Shown here one piece after another: positions 33,499-41,708 of a stretch of DNA of 64,000 nt; positions within the stretch are counted from its first letter, which is position 1; the number at the start of each line of letters is the position of its first letter. The translations under genes were made by a program, and so were the position numbers. The DNA comes from Microbacterium luteolum. Lineage in GTDB: Bacteria; Actinomycetota; Actinomycetes; Actinomycetales; Microbacteriaceae. The stretch spans positions 124,001-188,000 of the forward strand of contig NZ_BAAAUN010000002.1 of NCBI RefSeq assembly GCF_039533965.1. Reading direction: 5' to 3'. A model generated the notes under the pieces. The model ran no database searches. It saw only the letters and a program-made list of their open reading frames with translations, and had not been told where the DNA came from.

Positions 33499-34136
33499 GC
33501 GTGGTCGACAACCAGCAGCTGCGGGAGCGGGTCGGCGCGGAGCGCATCGTCGCGATCCTCCGGGGAACCGACGTCGATGCCACGGTCGACGCGGCGCTGA
33601 CGCTCATCGATGCCGGCATCCTCACCCTGGAGATCGCGCTCACCCTGGAGGGTGCTGAAGAGGCGATCGCCCAGGTCGTGCAGGCCGCACCGCCCGAGGC
33701 CCTCATCGGCGCGGGCACGGTCCTCACCGAGGCGGATGCGGATCGCGCGCTGTCAGCCGGCGCGCAGTTCCTGGTCACGCCGACGCTCACGGCGTCAGTG
33801 GAGTACGCGGTCCGGCAGGGCGTCGGCGTGCTGCCCGGCGTCTACACGCCGACCGAGATCCAGCGCGGCATGGATCTGGGGGCCGCGGCGGTGAAGCTCT
33901 TCCCGGCGTCGGCACTCGGGCCGGGATTCATCCGCGCCGTCCGCGATCCGTTCCCTGGCGCGAGGATCATCCCCGTCGGCGGGGTCGGCGTCGACACGAT
34001 CGGCGGGTACTTCGCTGCGGGCGCGTTCGCCGTCGGTGTCGGGGGACCGCTCGTCGGCGACGCGGCGACACCGGGGGGAGACCGGATCGCGCTCGCCGCG
34101 AGAGCGCGGGCGTTCGTCGACGCCGTCCGCAGATGA
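33495..34136 (+). CDS. KDPG/KHG-type 2-keto-3-deoxy-sugar-acid aldolase
   Basis: 213 residues, class I aldolase of the Eda family: IVAILRGTD, LEIALTLEGAEE, GAGTVLTEADA, TPTLTASVEYAV, and Schiff-base Lys in AAVKLFPASALG. The arginine that normally follows the TL of the LEVTLR motif is replaced (LEIALTL), hinting at a different or non-phosphorylated substrate. It would split a 2-keto-3-deoxy acid to pyruvate and an aldehyde. No keto-deoxy-sugar kinase lies in the locus. ATG 33495 is coupled to the lactonase. Confidence 0.88.
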   Translation: MSVVDNQQLRERVGAERIVAILRGTDVDATVDAALTLIDAGILTLEIALTLEGAEEAIAQVVQAAPPEALIGAGTVLTEADADRALSAGAQFLVTPTLTASVEYAVRQGVGVLPGVYTPTEIQRGMDLGAAAVKLFPASALGPGFIRAVRDPFPGARIIPVGGVGVDTIGGYFAAGAFAVGVGGPLVGDAATPGGDRIALAARARAFVDAVRR

Positions 34137-34179
34137 GAGAAGGGCCGGTCACCCCCAGGTGCCCGGCCCTTCTCTCATC
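34132..34179. terminator. bidirectional hairpin terminator
   Basis: Perfect 17-bp arms GATGAGAGAAGGGCCGG / CCGGCCCTTCTCTCATC. The aldolase stop codon lies inside the left arm; the gnd stop lies 10 bases beyond. Confidence 0.85.
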
Positions 34180-34188
34180 TGATGCGGA

Positions 34189-35637
34189 TCAGTGCGTGTC
34201 TTCCGCCTCGATCTCGGTGCGGTCGCCCGACCACTGCGTGTGGAAGGTGCCCGGCTTGTCGATGCGCTTGTACGTGTGCGCGCCGAAGAAGTCGCGCTGA
34301 CCCTGCACGAGGGCGGCCGGAAGCCGGTCGGCGCGGATGCCGTCGTAGTACGACAGCGATGACGAGAACGCCGGAGCCGGGATGCCGGCCTGCGCGGCCG
34401 CGACCACCACGCGACGCCACGGCGCCTGCGCACGCGTGATCGCCTCGGTGAAGTACGGGGCGGTCAGCAGCACGGGCAGGCCGGGCTCTGCGGCGTAGGC
34501 ATCGGCGATGCGGTTCAGGAACTGCGCGCGGATGATGCAGCCGCCGCGCCAGATCTTGCTGATCGCTCCGAGGTCGATGTTCCAGCCGTATTCGGCGGCG
34601 CCGGCGCGGATCTCGTCGAAGCCCTGCGAGTACGCGACGATCTTCGACGCGTACAGCGCCAGGCGGACGTCCTCGATGAACGCGGCCTCGTCGGAGACGA
34701 CGAACTCCTCGTCGGGGCCGGGGAGGGCGGTGGCGACCTCGCGCTGCTCCGGGTGCGACGAGAGCGACCGGGCGAACGTGGCCTCGGCGATGCCCGAGAC
34801 GGGCACCCCGAGCGACAGGGCGGTCTGCACGGTCCACGCGCCGGTGCCCTTGGCGCCGGCCTGGTCGAGGATCACGTCGACGAGGGGCTTGCCGGTCTCG
34901 GCGTCGATCTGGCGGAGCACCTCGGCGGTGATCTCGATCAGGTACGACTCGAGCTCGCCCCTGTTCCACTCGGCGAAGATGTCGGCGATCTCGGCGGGGG
35001 ACTTGCCCGTACCGCGGCGGATGAGGTCGTAGGCCTCGGCGATGAGCTGCATGTCGGCGTACTCGATGCCGTTGTGCACCATCTTCACGAAGTGGCCGGC
35101 GCCGTCGTGCCCGACGTGCGTGACGCACGGCTCGCCCTCGGCGATCGCGGCGATGGACTTCAGGATCGGGCCGAGCGTGACCCACGACTCGTCCGAGCCG
35201 CCGGGCATGATCGAGGGACCCGTGAGGGCGCCCTCCTCGCCGCCGGAGATCCCCGCGCCGACGAAGTTGATGCCGGTCTCGCGGACCGCCTTCTCGCGGC
35301 GGATCGTGTCGGGGAAGTACGCGTTGCCGCCGTCGACGATGATGTCACCGGGCTCGAAGACCTCGACCAGCGAGTCGATCACGGCATCCGTCGGGCCGCC
35401 GGCCTTGACCATGATGATCGCGGTCCGCGGCTTCTGCAGCGAATCGGCGAACTCCTGATAGGTCTGCGCGGGAACGAACCCGGCTTCCGGGTGCTCGGAG
35501 ACGAGCGTCTCGGTCTTCTCGTAGCTGCGGTTGAAGATCGCCACCGTGTTGCCCTCGCGGCTGGCGAGGTTGCGGGCGAGATTCGAACCCATGACGGCGA
35601 GTCCGACGACTCCGATGTTCGCTGATGCTTCGGGCAC
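34189..35637 (-). CDS. gnd: 6-phosphogluconate dehydrogenase, decarboxylating
   Basis: 482 residues, the long homodimeric form. NADP loop GVVGLAVMGSNLARNLA, VDGGNAYFPDT, GAGISGGEEGA, HDGAGHFVKMVHNGIEY and the C-terminal RIDKPGTFHTQW. Oxidative pentose phosphate pathway, yielding ribulose-5-phosphate and NADPH. Start GTG 35637 has GAGGAG upstream. A TACGCT -10 box lies at 35673-35678. Confidence 0.97.
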   Translation of the reverse strand: MPEASANIGVVGLAVMGSNLARNLASREGNTVAIFNRSYEKTETLVSEHPEAGFVPAQTYQEFADSLQKPRTAIIMVKAGGPTDAVIDSLVEVFEPGDIIVDGGNAYFPDTIRREKAVRETGINFVGAGISGGEEGALTGPSIMPGGSDESWVTLGPILKSIAAIAEGEPCVTHVGHDGAGHFVKMVHNGIEYADMQLIAEAYDLIRRGTGKSPAEIADIFAEWNRGELESYLIEITAEVLRQIDAETGKPLVDVILDQAGAKGTGAWTVQTALSLGVPVSGIAEATFARSLSSHPEQREVATALPGPDEEFVVSDEAAFIEDVRLALYASKIVAYSQGFDEIRAGAAEYGWNIDLGAISKIWRGGCIIRAQFLNRIADAYAAEPGLPVLLTAPYFTEAITRAQAPWRRVVVAAAQAGIPAPAFSSSLSYYDGIRADRLPAALVQGQRDFFGAHTYKRIDKPGTFHTQWSGDRTEIEAEDTH

Positions 35638-35684
35638 AGAAGGCTCCTCGATCGTGAAGAAGGGGTCCTTTTAGCGTATCGCTG

Positions 35685-35711
35685 TGTCACGGGTCGTTGC
35701 GCCCTGTGACA
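35685..35711. promoter_or_regulatory. inverted repeat between two divergent promoters
   Basis: TGTCAC (35685-35690) and GTGACA (35706-35711), perfect 6-bp arms 15 bases apart, placed between the TACGCT -10 boxes of gnd (35673-35678, minus) and of the hydroxyacid dehydrogenase (35731-35736, plus). A possible operator for both. Confidence 0.35.
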
Positions 35712-35768
35712 TCCGCCCGCGCGCGGCCCCTACGCTGGTCGGATCGAGACGTTCCGAGGAGGATCAGC

Positions 35769-36827
35769 GTGGGAGAGACCGAGACCAGACTGCGAGCGGT
35801 CGTGGCCGTGCCGCTCCCCGAGGAGCTGTGCGTGCTCATCGAGGAACTCGAGCCGCGACTGGAGGTCATCCGCGATCATGCACTGACGCACCCCGCGCGG
35901 TGGGCCGCCGACTGGTCCGGCGACCCGGAGCACACGCGCACCCCGGCGGAGCAGGAGGCCTTCGACGCGATGGTCGACTCGGCCGACGTCCTCTTCGGCG
36001 CCCCCGACGTCGACGCTGACGCGCTCGCGCGGACGGTCGCGACGAACCCCCGGCTGCGCTGGGTCATGACGACGGCGGCGGGCGGCGGAAGCACCGTGAA
36101 GGCGGCGGGGCTCCCGCGCGCCGACCTCGATCGGATCGTCTTCAGCACCAGTGCCGGCGTGCACGGCGGGACACTCGCGGAGTTCTCCGTCTTCGCGGTC
36201 CTGGCCGGCGCCAAGGGACTTCCCCGTCTGCTCGCCGACCAGCGGAGCCGGACCTGGCCCGACAGATGGCAGATGCGGCAGCTCGACGAGATGACCGTCC
36301 TGATCGTGGGGCTCGGCGGCATCGGTGCCGAGTGCGCCCGGCGCTTCCATGCGCTCGGAGCGCGGGTGTGGGGGACGACGCGCTCGGGCGAGCCGGTGGA
36401 CGGCGTGGACCGGCTCGTCCCGCTCGACCAGCTCACGGACGCGGTCGGTGAGGTCGACGCCATCGTGGTGACGCTCCCCGGAACGGCGCAGACCCATCAC
36501 CTCATCGGGGAAGAGGTCCTCGCCGCCGTGAAGCCCGGCATGATCCTCACCAACGTGGGCCGCGGCACGGTCGTCGACGAGGTCGCCCTGCTCGGGGCGC
36601 TCGACGACGGCAGGGTCGCGTTCGCCGGGCTCGACGTGTTCGAGAACGAGCCTCTGGATGTCGCATCCCCGCTGTGGGATCACCCGAGCGTGCTGATCAG
36701 TCCGCACACGGCGGCGATCAACTCCAACGAGGAGGAGCGCATCGCCCGTCGGTTCGCCGAGAACGCCACGCGCCTTCTGGACGGTTTGCCGCTGCGCGCC
36801 GTGGTCGACACGGTCGAGTTCTACTGA
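35769..36827 (+). CDS. D-isomer-specific 2-hydroxyacid dehydrogenase family protein
   Basis: 352 residues. NAD loop VGLGGIGAECARRF, LTNVGRGTVVDE (catalytic Arg), DVFENEPLD (Glu region) and SPHTAA (catalytic His). Reduces 2-keto acids to D-2-hydroxy acids or the reverse; substrate unknown. Start GTG 35769 has GAGGAGG five bases upstream. A TACGCT box at 35731 gives a ~30-base leader. Confidence 0.9.
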   Translation: MGETETRLRAVVAVPLPEELCVLIEELEPRLEVIRDHALTHPARWAADWSGDPEHTRTPAEQEAFDAMVDSADVLFGAPDVDADALARTVATNPRLRWVMTTAAGGGSTVKAAGLPRADLDRIVFSTSAGVHGGTLAEFSVFAVLAGAKGLPRLLADQRSRTWPDRWQMRQLDEMTVLIVGLGGIGAECARRFHALGARVWGTTRSGEPVDGVDRLVPLDQLTDAVGEVDAIVVTLPGTAQTHHLIGEEVLAAVKPGMILTNVGRGTVVDEVALLGALDDGRVAFAGLDVFENEPLDVASPLWDHPSVLISPHTAAINSNEEERIARRFAENATRLLDGLPLRAVVDTVEFY

Positions 36828-36851
36828 GAGGGCGCCGGGGCGCCGGACGGC

Positions 36852-36977
36852 TCAGTCCTTGCGGTAGCCGGAGCGGCCGAGGGAGAACAGGGCGGCGAAG
36901 CTGCCGACGACGGCGCACACGCTCATCGCACCGATCAGCCACAGGAGTACGTGCGAGAGGAAGGCGCCGTCGAGCAT
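36852..36977 (-). CDS. 41-residue single-span membrane protein
   Basis: Reads MLDGAFLSHVLLWLIGAMSV then a second hydrophobic stretch (CAVVGSFAALFSLG) and ends RSGYRKD. It is one long hydrophobic segment with a positively charged C-terminus, so the C-terminus is likely cytoplasmic. GGAGAA lies 4-9 bases before the ATG, a good ribosome binding site, and the frame is clean. It occupies the minus strand between two plus-strand genes. Function unknown; small membrane proteins often modulate larger complexes. Confidence 0.65.
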   Translation of the reverse strand: MLDGAFLSHVLLWLIGAMSVCAVVGSFAALFSLGRSGYRKD

Positions 36978-37035
36978 GGGGTTCTCCGTGATCTGCAGAT
37001 AAGGACCGGTGTCACCAGCCTATCGGGTGATCCGG

Positions 37036-37041
37036 TACCAT
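37036..37041 (+). promoter_or_regulatory. -10 box for rplY
   Basis: TACCAT at 37036-37041, giving a leader of about 155 bases before rplY. No recognised ribosomal-protein leader structure was identified in it. Confidence 0.35.
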
Positions 37042-37202
37042 TGATCTCGTACCTCGGCGAGGGATGCTTCTGCGCGTGCGCGGACATCCGTTATCGACGC
37101 GGCGAAGCAAGCCCGGTGGCTTTCCTCACGCGTCCGCGTTCGAGCTCACAATTCCAAGACCACCGCGCGGCGCCTTCGCTGCGTGTCCCGAAGGAGAACC
37201 GC

Positions 37203-37829
37203 ATGTCTGAAGACACCAAGGTCCACGCCGAGCTCCGCGAGAGCTTCGGCAAGGGCTTCGCCCGTCGCCTCCGCGCCGCCGGCAAGATCCCCGCCGTCAT
37301 CTACGGCCACGGCACCGAGCCGGTGCACGTCGCACTGCCGGGCCACCAGGTCGGACTCATCATCCGTCGCGCGAACGCGCTGCTGGAGCTCGACATCGAG
37401 GGTACCCCGCAGCTCGCCCTGGTGAAGGACGTCCAGAAGGACCCCGTGCACCAGATCATCGAGCACATCGACCTGCTCGTGGTGAAGAAGGGCGAGAAGG
37501 TCACGATCGACGTTCCCGTCATCGTCACCGGCGAGTCCGCTCCCGGCACGATCGTCAACCAGGACGCGAACACCCTGTCGATCGAGGCCGAGGCCACGCA
37601 CATCCCGCAGAACCTCGAGGTCTCCGTCGAGGGTCTCGAGGACGGCGCGCACATCACCGCCGCCGACGTCACGCTGCCCAAGGGCTCGACCCTGCTCGCC
37701 GACCCCGAGGTTCTCGTCGTCGCGATCTCGGTGCCCGCTGAGCAGGACCTGGGTGAGGACGCCGCCGCCGAGAGCACCGAGGGTGCTGCCGAGGGCGAAG
37801 CAGCAGCCGAGGAGGCCGCTGCGGAGTGA
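37203..37829 (+). CDS. rplY: 50S ribosomal protein L25/general stress protein Ctc
   Basis: 208 residues, the long CTC form. The N-terminal 5S-rRNA-binding L25 domain (AELRESFGKGFARRLRAAGKIPAVIYGHG) is followed by the beta TL5 domain. The tail is a low-complexity acidic Glu/Ala run (TEGAAEGEAAAEEAAAE). Start ATG 37203 has GAAGGAGAACC upstream. It ends before a hairpin at 37848 and pth follows, a frequent gene order. Confidence 0.95.
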   Translation: MSEDTKVHAELRESFGKGFARRLRAAGKIPAVIYGHGTEPVHVALPGHQVGLIIRRANALLELDIEGTPQLALVKDVQKDPVHQIIEHIDLLVVKKGEKVTIDVPVIVTGESAPGTIVNQDANTLSIEAEATHIPQNLEVSVEGLEDGAHITAADVTLPKGSTLLADPEVLVVAISVPAEQDLGEDAAAESTEGAAEGEAAAEEAAAE

Positions 37830-37847
37830 TCTCCGACAGTTTCAGGG

Positions 37848-37880
37848 CAGAGGGGACGCGATCGGATCGCGTCCCCTCTG
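37848..37880 (+). terminator. hairpin terminator after rplY
   Basis: Perfect 16-bp arms CAGAGGGGACGCGATC / GATCGCGTCCCCTCTG with a single central base (in practice a small loop). Confidence 0.8.
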
Positions 37881-37930
37881 TCGTATCCTGACCGGGTCCA
37901 TCGCAGGACGCGGCGCGAAAGGACGAGGGC

Positions 37931-38512
37931 ATGTCATCCACGTGGTTGGTGGTGGGGCTGGGCAATCCGGGCCCGCGCTACGAGGCGACCCGGCACAACG
38001 TCGGTCAGATGGTCGTCGACGAGATCGCGTCACGTCGCGGCGAGAGCTTCCGGGAGCACAAGGGCGGCGCGCGCGTCGTAGAGACCTGGCTGAAGCCGGG
38101 CGCCGACAAGCTGGTCCTCGCGAAGCCGAACACGTTCATGAACGTGTCCGGCACGCCTGTCGCGGCGCTGGCGCGCTTCTACTCGGTTCCGGTCGAGCAG
38201 GTCGTCGTCGTGCATGACGAGCTGGACATCCCCTTCGACACGGTGAAGCTCAAGACCGGTGGGGGCCACGGCGGGCATAACGGCGTGCGCGATGTCGCGC
38301 GGGCCCTCGGAACCGCCGACTTCCCGCGCGTGCGGGTGGGCATCGGCCGCCCCGTGGGGCGTCAGGATCCGGCCGACTGGGTGCTCGCCCCGTTCGGCAA
38401 GGAGGAACGGCCGAATCTGCCGATCCTCATCTCGGATGCCGCGGATGCGGTCGAGCTGCTCGTGGCCGAAGGGCTCCTGGCCGCCCAGCAGAAGCATCAC
38501 GCCCCGCGCTGA
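37931..38512 (+). CDS. pth: peptidyl-tRNA hydrolase
   Basis: 193 residues. GLGNPGPRYEATRHNVGQMVVD (catalytic His), KPNTFMNVSG, VHDELDIPFDTVKLK and GGHGGHNGVRD, all canonical. Releases peptides from stalled peptidyl-tRNA. ATG 37931 with AAAGGACGAGG upstream; a TATCCT box after the rplY terminator suggests its own promoter. Confidence 0.96.
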   Translation: MSSTWLVVGLGNPGPRYEATRHNVGQMVVDEIASRRGESFREHKGGARVVETWLKPGADKLVLAKPNTFMNVSGTPVAALARFYSVPVEQVVVVHDELDIPFDTVKLKTGGGHGGHNGVRDVARALGTADFPRVRVGIGRPVGRQDPADWVLAPFGKEERPNLPILISDAADAVELLVAEGLLAAQQKHHAPR

Positions 38513-38539
38513 CCGTGCCGCGCGGCGGCGATGCGGGCG

Positions 38540-39274
38540 TCAGCTCGCGAAGTCGACGAACCCGGCCGCGCTGCCCGTTGAGAACGCGATGAGCAGCACG
38601 ACGAAGAAGATCATCGGTGCGAGCACGGCGACGATCAGTGCACCGATCCCCGCGCCGCGCCCCTGCTTCTTCCGGATGGCGATGATGCCGATCACGATCG
38701 CGGCGATGCCCAGGATCGTGCCGGTCCAGAACGACAGCTCCGCCCACAGCACCTGATCCCGCGCCGGTGAGAGCACGCTCAGGACATCGTCGTTCGTCGT
38801 GGTGATGCCCTCGGGCAGGCGTCGTCCGATCTCGAATCCGGCGACGCCGACGACGATCGGCGTGACGACAGCCGCCACGACCGAGAAGATCAGCGCGAGG
38901 ATGCCGAGGAAGCCGGATGCGCGCGGGGCCGTCTCGGGGACGGCGTAGGCGCCCGTCGGCGCGGCGTAGCCTCCCACCGGGACCTGATAGGCACCGGGAG
39001 GGGCTGCCTGGGGCGCGGGCGCCGCGGGATAGGCGGGTGCCACGGCATAGGCAGGTGCCGTCGGGTAGGCCGGCGCTGCCTGGTACGCGGGCGGCGACGG
39101 GGGAGCGAGAGGTGCCTGATAGGCCGGAGGCGCCTGCGGGGCGGGTGCCGCCTGGGGCGTCGTCGCCGGGGGCGCAGCCGGGAATGCCGGGGGAGGGGGC
39201 GGGACCGCGCCGAACGGCACAGGCGGAACGGGAGGTACGGCGCCGGACGGGGGTGGCAGCTGCGGATCGGTCAC
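38540..39274 (-). CDS. Pro/Ala-rich N-terminal, three-span membrane protein
   Basis: 244 residues. The first ~115 residues are a disordered proline-alanine-tyrosine tail with AYQA/AYPT-type repeats. It is followed by a hydrophobic pair of helices (GFLGILALIFSVVAAVVTPI; SFWTGTILGIAAIVIGIIAI) and a third (GALIVAVLAPMIFFVVLLIA). The layout is common in actinobacterial DUF4190-like proteins of unknown function. Start GTG 39274: a TAGGAT -10 box ends 7 bases before it and covers the upstream ATG at 39283, ruling that one out. Same direction as trpS and 23 bases downstream of it. Confidence 0.75.
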   Translation of the reverse strand: MTDPQLPPPSGAVPPVPPVPFGAVPPPPPAFPAAPPATTPQAAPAPQAPPAYQAPLAPPSPPAYQAAPAYPTAPAYAVAPAYPAAPAPQAAPPGAYQVPVGGYAAPTGAYAVPETAPRASGFLGILALIFSVVAAVVTPIVVGVAGFEIGRRLPEGITTTNDDVLSVLSPARDQVLWAELSFWTGTILGIAAIVIGIIAIRKKQGRGAGIGALIVAVLAPMIFFVVLLIAFSTGSAAGFVDFAS

Positions 39275-39281
39275 GACCCCC

Positions 39282-39287
39282 ATCCTA
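39282..39287 (-). promoter_or_regulatory. -10 box of a leaderless promoter (Pro-rich membrane protein)
   Basis: TAGGAT, 7 bases, then GTG 39274. The same layout as trpS upstream (TAGGAT, 7 bases, GTG). Confidence 0.55.
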
Positions 39288-39297
39288 GAGGCCGTGC

Positions 39298-40302
39298 TCA
39301 GACGCGGCGGAGCAGACCCACCCGGTCGTAGACGTCGGACAGGGTCGCGTCGGCGACGGCATCCGCTCGTCCGGCATTGTCCGCGAGGATGCGGTCGAGT
39401 TCTGCGGGGTCGTCGAGAAGCTCGAGGGCACGGGCGCGCACCGGTTCGAACTCGTTCACCACGACCTCGGCGAGCCCCTTCTTGAAGTCGCCGTAGCCAC
39501 GGCCCGCATACTCGTCCTCGATCGCGGCGACCTGACGGCCCGAGAGGGCCGCGTAGATCGTGAGCAGGTTCGAGACGCCCGGCTTGTTCTCGCGGTCGAA
39601 CCGCACGGATCCTTCGTTGTCGGTCACGGCGCGCATGATCTTCTTCGCGGACTTCGCGGGGTCGTCCAGCATCCACAGCACGCCGGCGTCGCTCTCCGCA
39701 GACTTCGACATCTTCGACGTCGGGTTCTGCAGGTCGTAGATGCGCGCCGTCTCCTTCTGGATCACCGGCATCGGCACGGTGAACGTGGTCCCGAAGCGCG
39801 AGTTGAAGCGCTCGGCGAGATCGCGCGTGAGCTCGACGTGCTGCTTCTGGTCGTCGCCGACCGGCACCACATCCGTCTGGTACAGCAGGATGTCGGCGGC
39901 CATGAGGACCGGGTACGTGAACAGGCCGACGCTCGTCGCATCCTGTCCGTAGCGGGCCGACTTGTCCTTGAACTGCGTCATCCGACCGGCTTCGCCGAAG
40001 CCGGTGATGGTGCTGAGGATCCACGCCAGCTCGGCGTGCGCGCGCACGTGCGACTGCACGTACAGCGTCGACACCGACGGCTCGATGCCTGCGGCGATGT
40101 ACTGCGCCGCCGTGCGCCGCGTCTTCTCCCGCAGCTCGGCCGGGTCCTGGGCGACCGTGAGCGCATGCAGGTCGACGACGGAGAAGTACGCGTCGTACGA
40201 AGCCTGCAGATCCCGCCACTGGAGGAGCGCGCCGATGTAGTTGCCGATCTGGAGGGAGTCGGCGGAGGGCTGCATTCCGGAGTAAAGGCGAGGTTTCGTC
40301 AC
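39298..40302 (-). CDS. trpS: tryptophan-tRNA ligase
   Basis: 334 residues. Class I synthetase: SGMQPSADSLQIGNYIGAL (the HIGH-like segment is IGNY), FTYPVLMAADILLY, VGDDQKQHVELTRDLAERFN and KMSKS. Charges tRNA-Trp. Start GTG 40302 gives the expected N-terminus (TKPRLYSGMQ); TAGGAT ends 7 bases before it, so the mRNA is probably leaderless. Confidence 0.97.
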   Translation of the reverse strand: MTKPRLYSGMQPSADSLQIGNYIGALLQWRDLQASYDAYFSVVDLHALTVAQDPAELREKTRRTAAQYIAAGIEPSVSTLYVQSHVRAHAELAWILSTITGFGEAGRMTQFKDKSARYGQDATSVGLFTYPVLMAADILLYQTDVVPVGDDQKQHVELTRDLAERFNSRFGTTFTVPMPVIQKETARIYDLQNPTSKMSKSAESDAGVLWMLDDPAKSAKKIMRAVTDNEGSVRFDRENKPGVSNLLTIYAALSGRQVAAIEDEYAGRGYGDFKKGLAEVVVNEFEPVRARALELLDDPAELDRILADNAGRADAVADATLSDVYDRVGLLRRV

Positions 40303-40309
40303 GACATCA

Positions 40310-40315
40310 ATCCTA
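40310..40315 (-). promoter_or_regulatory. -10 box of a leaderless promoter (trpS)
   Basis: TAGGAT on the minus strand, 7 bases before GTG 40302. Faces the TACGCT box of the SRPBCC gene 39 bases away. Confidence 0.55.
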
Positions 40316-40353
40316 TGGGGATGCCGGTGGCCGGTCTGCGCGCCGGAGCGTTC

Positions 40354-40359
40354 TACGCT
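40354..40359 (+). promoter_or_regulatory. -10 box of a leaderless promoter (SRPBCC-DUF4166 operon)
   Basis: TACGCT, 6 bases, then ATG 40366; probably the only promoter of the four-gene operon to 42657. Confidence 0.55.
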
Positions 40360-40365
40360 GTGGGC

Positions 40366-41028
40366 ATGATGTTCGCAGCTCCTCGGACCTCCCGCTCCCC
40401 GCGTCGGCGGGACCGCGCTCTCTATGTCGAGATCCTCATCGACGCGCCGCTCGAGACGATCTGGGAGCTCACTCAGACGCCCGAGCAGCACGTGCGGTGG
40501 GACGCGCGCTTCTCCGCGATCATCCCGACGCATCGGCGGGCGAACGGTGCGCAGGAGTTCCGCTACGAGCGGGGGCTCGGCCTCCACACCATCCGCGGCA
40601 CCGGCGTCTCTCTCGGCGACCGTCGAGGGCAGGCCGGCGAGCGGACGTCGGCGCTCGCCTTCGACACGAACGATCCGCTGTCTCCGCTCGGTGCCGGTCG
40701 CGGCTACTGGCGCTACGTGCCGACACCCGAGGGCGTCCGCTTCCTCACCGGCTACGACTACGCGCCGGGTTGGGGACTGCTCGGCCGCGTGCTCGATCCG
40801 CTCGTCACCCGCCGGTTCGTCTGGTGGCTCACCGCGTGGAGCTTCGACCGCCTCCGCCTGTGGGCGGAGGACGGCGTCCCTCCGGAGGAGACCGGCTGGT
40901 GGCGCTCGCTCCGGCCAGGGCGGCGGCCACGCGCCCACGCCCGCCGATGCCGGAAGCGGCCCACCCGCACGGGCGGCCGCACCATCATGCAGAACGCTCC
41001 GGCGTCGTTGACGGAGATCGCCGCATGA
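40366..41028 (+). CDS. SRPBCC/polyketide-cyclase-like protein
   Basis: 220 residues. The first ~160 residues match the START-like SRPBCC ligand-binding fold (YVEILIDAPLETIWELTQTPEQHVRWDARF near the start, GRGYWRYVPTPEGVRFLTGYDYAPGWG). The C-terminal ~40 residues are strongly basic. Ligand and role unknown. First gene of a four-gene, fully coupled operon with two DUF4166 proteins and a small membrane protein. ATG 40366 set by the leaderless -10 box; no ribosome binding site. Confidence 0.75.
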   Translation: MMFAAPRTSRSPRRRDRALYVEILIDAPLETIWELTQTPEQHVRWDARFSAIIPTHRRANGAQEFRYERGLGLHTIRGTGVSLGDRRGQAGERTSALAFDTNDPLSPLGAGRGYWRYVPTPEGVRFLTGYDYAPGWGLLGRVLDPLVTRRFVWWLTAWSFDRLRLWAEDGVPPEETGWWRSLRPGRRPRAHARRCRKRPTRTGGRTIMQNAPASLTEIAA

Positions 41029-41708
41029 GCGGGCAGAGCGTGTTCGAACGCGCTCTCGGCGACGACTTCGCGCGTCTGCATCCGATGATGAGGAGGCGCT
41101 TCGGCGTCGGGGTCGATGCCGGCTACGGCTGCATCGGACGCGGGGTGATGACCGAGGTGCGGCGCGGGCCCTGGTGGACCCTTCCCTTCCTCATGATCGG
41201 GACGATGCGGAACATCATGTTCCCCGAGCGGGGCCGTGACATCCCCTTCCAGATCGACAATCATGCCTACATCGACAGCCTCGGCAGGGAGACTGTCACC
41301 TTCGTGCGGACGATGACGATCCGGCCGGGCCGGCGGCGCCGGTTCGACGCGACGATGATCTACAGCGAGAAGCGGAGGAGGATCGTCGACTACCTCGGCA
41401 CCCATCAGCACCTGGCCGTCGACCTCGAGCTCGCCGTGACCGACGACGGAGGCCTTCGGCTGTCGTCGGGTCCGCAGCGCTTCTACGAAGGGCCGATCGC
41501 CTTCCGGTTCCCGATGCTGCTCAGCGGACGGGCGCACCTGACCGAGCGCTTCGACGACGAGCGCGACTGCTTCGTCATCGATCTCGAGGTGCGCAACGAC
41601 CTCCTCGGCTTCCTCTTCGGCTACCGAGGGACGTTCGTCTGCGAATTCCCGGAGAACGCGGACGTGCCGGAGACGGTGAAGCCGACCCGCGAGGAGGTGC
41701 GCGAGTGA
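41025..41708 (+). CDS. DUF4166 domain protein (paralogue 1)
   Basis: 227 residues with the DUF4166 pattern: FERALGDDFARLHPMMRRRF at the start, GRDIPFQIDN in the middle and a C-terminal NDLLGFLFGYRGTF. No enzyme motif, signal peptide or membrane span is visible. The domain is often found near or fused to short-chain/saccharopine-type oxidoreductases; its function is unknown. ATGA overlap with the SRPBCC gene and GTGA overlap with paralogue 2. Confidence 0.72.
   Translation: MSGQSVFERALGDDFARLHPMMRRRFGVGVDAGYGCIGRGVMTEVRRGPWWTLPFLMIGTMRNIMFPERGRDIPFQIDNHAYIDSLGRETVTFVRTMTIRPGRRRRFDATMIYSEKRRRIVDYLGTHQHLAVDLELAVTDDGGLRLSSGPQRFYEGPIAFRFPMLLSGRAHLTERFDDERDCFVIDLEVRNDLLGFLFGYRGTFVCEFPENADVPETVKPTREEVRE

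Noticed and set aside
37064..37210. 48-codon frame overlapping the rplY start as a possible leader peptide gene
   Set aside because: Its ribosome binding site would abut the ATG and the peptide is Arg/Pro-rich without features; kept only as a remark on the leader.
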